Assembly (NCBI GenBank): GCA_020216985.1
Contig: JAIWOH010000164.1
Span: forward strand, 1 to 10,000
Source of the DNA: Nitrospira sp.
GTDB taxonomy: Bacteria > Nitrospirota > Nitrospiria > Nitrospirales > Nitrospiraceae
DNA length: 10,000 bases
Reading direction: 5' to 3'
The position numbers and the translations under genes were made by a program. This document shows positions 5,981 through 10,000 of this stretch, piece by piece. Position 1 is the first letter of the stretch. The number at the start of each line of letters is the position of its first letter. A model generated the notes under the pieces. That model saw only the letters and a program-made list of their open reading frames with translations. It was not told the DNA's origin and did not search any database.

Positions 5981-6011
5981 CTGAGGGTACGGAGGTGACG
6001 ACGGCCCTCAG
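5981..6011. repeat. Perfect 7-bp inverted repeat touching the methyltransferase -35 box
   Basis: CTGAGGG (5981-5987) and CCCTCAG (6005-6011) are perfect complements separated by 17 bases. The right arm ends one base before the -35 candidate TTGACG (6013). A second, mutually exclusive pairing exists between GTCACC (5963-5968) and GGTGAC (5994-5999). The position suggests an operator for a dimeric regulator or a back-up terminator; neither is shown. Confidence 0.45.
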
Positions 6012-6012
6012 C

Positions 6013-6042
6013 TTGACGGAACAGTCTTCCCGACGGTAGGGT
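6013..6042 (+). promoter_or_regulatory. Candidate promoter for the methyltransferase gene
   Basis: TTGACG (6013-6018, 5/6) is followed after 18 bases by TAGGGT (6037-6042, 3/6 but with the conserved TA...T). Transcription near 6049 would leave about 80 untranslated bases before ATG 6130. It would also make the TTG at 6052 an unlikely start. The probable terminator at 5901-5936 makes a separate promoter here expected. Confidence 0.35.
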
Positions 6043-6129
6043 ACAACCTCCTTGGCTCTCGTGCCGCTCGGGAGAGCACTGAATAGACCAAAGCATGTCC
6101 ATCCCATCGCGTTCACACACCCATTCGGC

Positions 6130-7128
6130 ATGATGACCGTACTCCTCTGGACGATCGCGGTATTGACGGTCCTTCTTCTGATCGGGCTGGCTCTGTACCT
6201 GCTCTTTCCCCGCAAGTATCAATCCGCGGAGTCCGTGGCCACATCCTATGACGACTGGACGAACGACGGCATCCTCGAGTTTTACTGGGGCGAACACATC
6301 CACCTGGGGCACTATGGCTCTCCGCCCCGCAAGAAAGATTTTCGCCAAGCCAAGGCCGACTTCGTCCATGAAATGGTCCGATGGGGCGGGCTGGACAAGC
6401 TGCCTCCCGGCACGACGCTGTTGGATGTGGGCTGCGGCATCGGAGGCAGCAGTCGTATCCTCGCGCGGGAGTACGGCTTTGCCGTCACCGGCATCACCTT
6501 GAGCCCCCAGCAAGTCAGGCGAGCCCGAGAACTGACCCCCCCGGAGGTGACTGCGCGATTTCAGATCGATGATGCGCTGGCGCTTTCGTTCCCCGATGCC
6601 AGTTTTGACGTGGTCTGGTCGGTCGAGGCAGGCCCCCACATGCCGGATAAGGCCCGCTTTGCCAGGGAACTCTTGCGCGTGCTGAAACCGGGCGGCATTC
6701 TGGTCGTCGCCGATTGGAATCAGCGGGACGATCGCCGGGTTCCGCTCAATTTTTGGGAACGGCCGGTGATGCGACAACTGCTCGATCAGTGGGCTCATCC
6801 GGCCTTCTCCAGCATTGAAGGGTTCTCGGAATTGCTGGAGGCAACGGGACTGGTGGCGGGCCGCGTCACCACGGCGGATTGGACCGCCGAAACCATACCC
6901 TCCTGGCTTGATTCCATTTGGCAAGGGGTTGTCCGTCCTGAAGGGATCGTTCGGTTCGGCCTGATCGGCGTGATCAAATCCTTACGAGAAGTGCCGACCT
7001 TTCTGTTGATGCGACTGGCCTTTGGAACCGGGCTCTGCCGCTTCGGGATGTTTCGGGCGGTACGGGCCGATGTCCCGACAAGCCGAGTCCTGTCCACACA
7101 GACGGAAGAACGGCTTGTCCGATCGTGA
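6130..7128 (+). CDS. MPBQ/MSBQ-type benzoquinol methyltransferase (plastoquinone/tocopherol pathway homologue)
   Basis: This 332-residue SAM-dependent class I methyltransferase has an N-terminal membrane anchor (residues about 2-25, a hydrophobic run ending LLFPRKYQS). It closely resembles, as I remember them, the cyanobacterial Sll0418 / plant VTE3 enzymes that methylate 2-methyl-6-phytyl- or solanesyl-benzoquinol. Shared-looking features in order are YDDWTNDGILEFYWGEHIHLGHYG; motif I LLDVGCGIGGSSRIL with Asp99 and GCGIG 101-105; VTGITLSPQQ; FDVVWSVEAGPHMPDK; LKPGGILVVADWNQRDDR; NFWERPVMRQLLDQW; and a C-terminal EVPTFLLMRLAFGTGLCRFGMFRAV. The last resembles the membrane-associating tail of that subfamily, extended here by about 20 residues. 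The frame is open back to TTG 6052, but ATG 6130 directly precedes the anchor; no strong ribosome binding site is seen. In a non-phototroph the likely product is a plastoquinone-like quinone. The family assignment is firm; the exact substrate is inference. Confidence 0.92.
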   Translation: MMTVLLWTIAVLTVLLLIGLALYLLFPRKYQSAESVATSYDDWTNDGILEFYWGEHIHLGHYGSPPRKKDFRQAKADFVHEMVRWGGLDKLPPGTTLLDVGCGIGGSSRILAREYGFAVTGITLSPQQVRRARELTPPEVTARFQIDDALALSFPDASFDVVWSVEAGPHMPDKARFARELLRVLKPGGILVVADWNQRDDRRVPLNFWERPVMRQLLDQWAHPAFSSIEGFSELLEATGLVAGRVTTADWTAETIPSWLDSIWQGVVRPEGIVRFGLIGVIKSLREVPTFLLMRLAFGTGLCRFGMFRAVRADVPTSRVLSTQTEERLVRS

Positions 7129-7143
7129 GCCTAGTCCGCTCCC

Positions 7144-7380
7144 TCACCGCCATCGCCGGACGGTGTCGCACATGGTCTTCAGCGACGCCTGCCCCCATTG
7201 GACAAGACAGGCCCGACACAAACGCCCATCATCCGGGGCGTCACAACCGATGGTGTTTCGTCGATTCGGCGAAATGGACAGGTCGAAACACCAACAATCG
7301 CCCCTCCCGGCGGCCAATCCACAGCCGTTGGGTCGCCAGCACAGGGGACAAACGGAGAAATCACGCGAGTCGGCGCTCAT
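7144..7380 (-). CDS. Cysteine-rich CWC family protein
   Basis: This 78-residue small cytoplasmic protein has nine cysteines: 11, 14, 20, 29, 31, 46, 55, 58 and 71. The pattern CPLCWRPNGC, then GDCWCFD (the C-W-C signature at 29-31), then CRACL matches the Cys_rich_CWC family, whose members are short and of unknown function. Paired CxxC motifs at 11-14 and 55-58 plus CWC suggest one or two bound zinc ions or an iron-sulfur site; that is inference. ATG 7380 overlaps the metE stop as ATGA, so the two genes are likely translationally coupled, with GAGG inside the metE end as a possible ribosome binding site. The frame extends upstream inside metE, but the overlap start fits the family length. The stop lies 15 bases from the convergent methyltransferase stop. 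Confidence 0.85.
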   Translation of the reverse strand: MSADSRDFSVCPLCWRPNGCGLAAGRGDCWCFDLSISPNRRNTIGCDAPDDGRLCRACLVQWGQASLKTMCDTVRRWR

Positions 7381-9686
7381 GATCTCGCCTCGGCCAGTTG
7401 ACGGCGGACGTGCCGCGCCGCCTCCACCATATTGGTCAGCGCCGCCTCGACCTCCGGCCAGCCTCTGGTCTTGAGTCCGCAATCGGGGTTCACCCACAGT
7501 CGCTCCACCGGCACGACACGGCCCGCTCGGAGCAGGAGGTCCGCCATTTCTTCCTCGGCCGGCACCCGAGGCGAATGGATGTCATAGACGCCGGGACCGA
7601 TCTCATTCGGATACTGAAAGCGCGCGAAGTCTCTCAGCAGCTCCATCTTTGAGCGGGAGGTCTCGATTGAGATGACGTCGGCATCCAGCTCCGCGATCGC
7701 ACCCAGGATATCGCCGAACTCCGAATAACACATGTGGGTATGGATCTGAGTCTCATCCCGAACTCCGGCCGTGGCCAGCCTGAACGATTCCACCGCCCAG
7801 CGAAGATAGGCCTCCCATTGCCGGCGGCGGAGGGGAAGCCCCTCTCGGAGCGCCGGTTCATCGACCTGGATCATCGCAATACCGGCCCGCTCCAGATCGA
7901 GCACCTCGTCGCGAAGCGCCAGGGCGATCTGCCGGCAGGTCTCCTCACGCGGTTGGTCGTCCCTCACAAACGACCATTGAAGCATCGTGACCGGCCCTGT
8001 AAGCATCCCCTTGACCGGTCGAGGCGTGAGCGACTGCGCATAGACGGCCCAGTCCACCGTCATGGGGCGCGGCCGCGCGACGTCACCGACGATCACGGGA
8101 GGTTTCACGCAACGGGACCCGTAACTCTGCACCCACCCCTGTTCGGTGAAGATGAACCCGTCCAATTGCTCACCAAAGTATTCCACCATGTCGGTGCGCT
8201 CGAACTCGCCGTGCACCAACACATCAAGCCCGATCGCCTCCTGTCGTTGCACGCACTGGCGGATCTCCCCTTTGAGAAACGCCTCATACTCCGCCGTCGC
8301 CATCCGCCCGGCCCGCCAGGCGGCTCTGGCGGCTCGCACGGGTTCGGTCTGGGGAAACGACCCGATCGTCGTCGTGGGCAGCAGAGGAAGGTGAACGCGA
8401 GCTTTTTGTTTCGCGGCGCGAACCGGATAGGGTGAGCGCCGCCGCATCATCGAGTCGGTCACCACCTTCAATCGATCCCGCACCGTGGGATTTCTGACCA
8501 GAGGGGATGTGGCCCGCTCCATCTTCACCCTGCGGGATTCCTCAAAGAGGGGCCCGGCCGGGCTGGCCAATTCGGCTGCATCGGCCAAGGCCCGCAGCTC
8601 GGCCAGTTTTTGCTCCGCAAACGCAAGCCAGCTTCGGACCCCTTGATCCATCTTCGTCTCGTGACGGGCATCCACCGGCACATGGAGCAACGAACAGGAG
8701 GACGCTACCAATACCCGATCCGATCCCAACGCCATGGCCGCGCGACGGACCACCGCATGGGCGGCATCAAGATCGGCTCGCCAGACATTCCGGCCGTCGA
8801 TCACCCCCAGGGACAGACTCATCGCCGGAGGCAACGCGGCCAAGACCTGATCCAACTGTTCCGGCGCCCGCACGAGATCAACGTGCAAGGCCTCGCAGCC
8901 GGATTCCACGGCAAGCGAGAGATTGTCTTCCAAGGCCCCAAAATAGGTCGTGAGCATCAGCTCGGGACGGTCGCTGTTTCCCGTTAGTTTGACTAACGCT
9001 CGGCGATAGGCTTCTTTCTTCTCCTGGTCGAGATCCAACACCAGGCCTGGTTCATCAAGCTGCGCCCGGCTCACCCCCCTTCTCGCCAGTTCGTGAAACA
9101 GCTCTTGGTACACCGGCAACAGCCGATCGAGTAATTGTAAGGGGCTTGTGTCCTTGTCTCGACCTTCCATCTTCGACAAGAGCAGAAAGGTCACAGGCCC
9201 GAGGACCACCGGCCGAGGTTCGATACCAAGAGCACGGGCCTCGCTCAGCTCCGTGAGCAGTTTCGACCCATCAAGGGAAAACTGCTGGGTCCGCTCCAGT
9301 TCCGGCACAAGGTAGTGGTAGTTGGTATCGAACCACTTGGTCATCTCCAAGGCCGGTACGTCGATGCCGGCCTGCCGATCCTGGAGCCCGCGCGCCATGG
9401 CGAAGTAGCGGGTCAAAGGATCGGCAATACTCCGGTACCGTGACGGCACGGCGCCGATGGTCACGGCCATGTCCAATACATGGTCGTAGAGCGAAAAATC
9501 GCCGATCGGGACCAGATCAAGACCGGCCGCTTTCATCACAGACCAATGACGCCATCTCAACTCAGCAGCGGTCCGGTGCAGTTCGTCCGCCGTCAGCCGA
9601 CCGGACCAAAATGCTTCAAGCGCTTTCTTGAGCTCGCGGGACGCACCGATCCTGGGATAGCCAAGACACGTGGCAAGAACCGACAT
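7377..9686 (-). CDS. metE: Cobalamin-independent methionine synthase
   Basis: This 769-residue protein, 5-methyltetrahydropteroyltriglutamate-homocysteine S-methyltransferase, transfers the methyl group of methyl-folate to homocysteine in the last step of methionine synthesis, without vitamin B12. It is cytoplasmic. The N-terminal barrel begins with the family-like GYPRIGASRELKKALE. The C-terminal catalytic barrel begins near TTTIGSFPQT (438-447). All four zinc ligands are visible: His651 and Cys653 (HMC), Glu675 (ISIE) and Cys736 (NPDCGLKTR). Each is ten residues beyond its E. coli counterpart, so the enzyme looks intact and full length. ATG 9686 is chosen for the AAGGAG site 8 bases upstream and for family alignment. 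It lies 71 bases downstream of nrdB and overlaps the CWC gene by 4 bases. No cobalamin, SAM or other riboswitch fits the short leader. Confidence 0.98.
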   Translation of the reverse strand: MSVLATCLGYPRIGASRELKKALEAFWSGRLTADELHRTAAELRWRHWSVMKAAGLDLVPIGDFSLYDHVLDMAVTIGAVPSRYRSIADPLTRYFAMARGLQDRQAGIDVPALEMTKWFDTNYHYLVPELERTQQFSLDGSKLLTELSEARALGIEPRPVVLGPVTFLLLSKMEGRDKDTSPLQLLDRLLPVYQELFHELARRGVSRAQLDEPGLVLDLDQEKKEAYRRALVKLTGNSDRPELMLTTYFGALEDNLSLAVESGCEALHVDLVRAPEQLDQVLAALPPAMSLSLGVIDGRNVWRADLDAAHAVVRRAAMALGSDRVLVASSCSLLHVPVDARHETKMDQGVRSWLAFAEQKLAELRALADAAELASPAGPLFEESRRVKMERATSPLVRNPTVRDRLKVVTDSMMRRRSPYPVRAAKQKARVHLPLLPTTTIGSFPQTEPVRAARAAWRAGRMATAEYEAFLKGEIRQCVQRQEAIGLDVLVHGEFERTDMVEYFGEQLDGFIFTEQGWVQSYGSRCVKPPVIVGDVARPRPMTVDWAVYAQSLTPRPVKGMLTGPVTMLQWSFVRDDQPREETCRQIALALRDEVLDLERAGIAMIQVDEPALREGLPLRRRQWEAYLRWAVESFRLATAGVRDETQIHTHMCYSEFGDILGAIAELDADVISIETSRSKMELLRDFARFQYPNEIGPGVYDIHSPRVPAEEEMADLLLRAGRVVPVERLWVNPDCGLKTRGWPEVEAALTNMVEAARHVRRQLAEARS

Positions 9687-9694
9687 GCGAGAGG

Positions 9695-9700
9695 CTCCTT
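9695..9700 (-). promoter_or_regulatory. metE ribosome binding site
   Basis: AAGGAG on the minus strand, 8 bases before ATG 9686, is a near-ideal Shine-Dalgarno sequence. It is the clearest one in the window, where many other genes lack an obvious site. Confidence 0.7.
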
Positions 9701-9757
9701 TCGTTCAACGAGTCCCGTTTTGACAACGTCTCCCTACATCTCACCGGCCCGTCACCG

Positions 9758-10000
9758 TCAGAACGTTTCGTCGAGGGCGACCTCCCCCGTCACCCCCACT
9801 TGATAGGCAGAGACCCGTCGCTCGAAGAAATTGGCGAGTTCCTGCACGTCTTGCAGGTCCATGAAGGGGAATGGATTCCTCGACCCGAATCGCTTCCGGA
9901 AGCCGAATGCCGCCAGCCGTTGATCGGCGACACACTCCAGATAGTGCCTCATGTCGCGCAGGGAGAGGCCGGCGATCCCTTCGCCCAGCAGATCCTCCGC
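9758..10000 (-). CDS. nrdB: Ribonucleoside-diphosphate reductase, beta (R2) subunit, C-terminal end
   Basis: Only the last 80 residues are inside the window; the gene continues beyond 10000. The small subunit of class I ribonucleotide reductase holds the metal-radical cofactor and passes the radical to the alpha subunit to make deoxyribonucleotides. The visible part has features of the R2 C-terminus: a conserved helix RHYLECVADQRLAAFGF, then the FGSRNPFPFMDL motif (commonly NPFPWM), then FFERRVSAYQVG. It ends with a flexible acidic tail terminating in phenylalanine, which in this family docks on the alpha subunit. The metal ligands and radical tyrosine lie in the missing part, so Ia/Ib/Ic type cannot be judged. 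The stop (9758-9760) is 71 bases before the metE start on the same strand. Confidence 0.9.
   Translation of the reverse strand, partial: AEDLLGEGIAGLSLRDMRHYLECVADQRLAAFGFRKRFGSRNPFPFMDLQDVQELANFFERRVSAYQVGVTGEVALDETF

Noticed and set aside
5977..6924. 315-codon minus-strand ORF over the methyltransferase
   Set aside because: It is a shadow of a clearly recognisable conserved gene; its protein shows no family pattern.
7734..8435. 233-codon plus-strand ORF inside metE
   Set aside because: It is antisense to strongly conserved MetE codons, and long opposite-strand frames are expected in high-GC coding DNA.
9701..9757. Riboswitch or separate promoter in the nrdB-metE gap
   Set aside because: The gap is too short for a cobalamin or SAM riboswitch, and no convincing -35/-10 pair was found on the minus strand.

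Overview
The window reads as a piece of a high-GC bacterial chromosome, most likely a Nitrospira-type member of the Nitrospirota. This is inference. It rests on a hopanoid-associated epimerase (HpnA), a CruF-type carotenoid gene and a cyanobacterial-looking benzoquinol methyltransferase sitting beside ordinary MetE and class I ribonucleotide reductase genes in what does not look like a phototroph. No rRNA, tRNA, CRISPR array, transposase or phage structural gene was found.

Layout. (1) Positions 1-1800 are an accessory block of visibly lower GC. It holds two minus-strand genes of unknown function, 766-1668 and 336-701. The first is a helical-repeat protein with a C-terminal two-helix, channel-like membrane module whose selectivity filter is degenerate. 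The second is a small three-helix membrane protein. About 335 bases with no confident gene follow at the left edge. (2) Positions 2040-7128 carry six plus-strand genes. They are a farnesyl/geranylgeranyl diphosphate synthase, HpnA, a CruF-like carotenoid hydratase, a small exported protein, a four-helix 'phage holin family 4' membrane protein, and an MPBQ/MSBQ-type methyltransferase. A probable intrinsic terminator (5901-5936) and a separate promoter candidate (6013-6042) put the methyltransferase in its own transcription unit. (3) Positions 7144-10000 run on the minus strand. They are the C-terminal end of nrdB (cut by the window edge), then metE, then a 78-residue cysteine-rich CWC protein whose start codon overlaps the metE stop.

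How it fits together. IspA makes the prenyl diphosphate used for squalene/hopanoids, carotenoids and quinone side chains. HpnA and the CruF-like protein belong to hopanoid and carotenoid metabolism, and the methyltransferase belongs to plastoquinone-type quinone synthesis. The middle of the window is therefore a loose 'membrane isoprenoid' neighbourhood. The most interesting gene is the methyltransferase. It closely resembles the cyanobacterial/plastid plastoquinone and tocopherol enzyme as I remember it, and it is a good candidate for the methyl-plastoquinone pathway reported from Nitrospirota. The next most interesting items are the channel-like protein with a broken filter and the MetE-coupled CWC protein.
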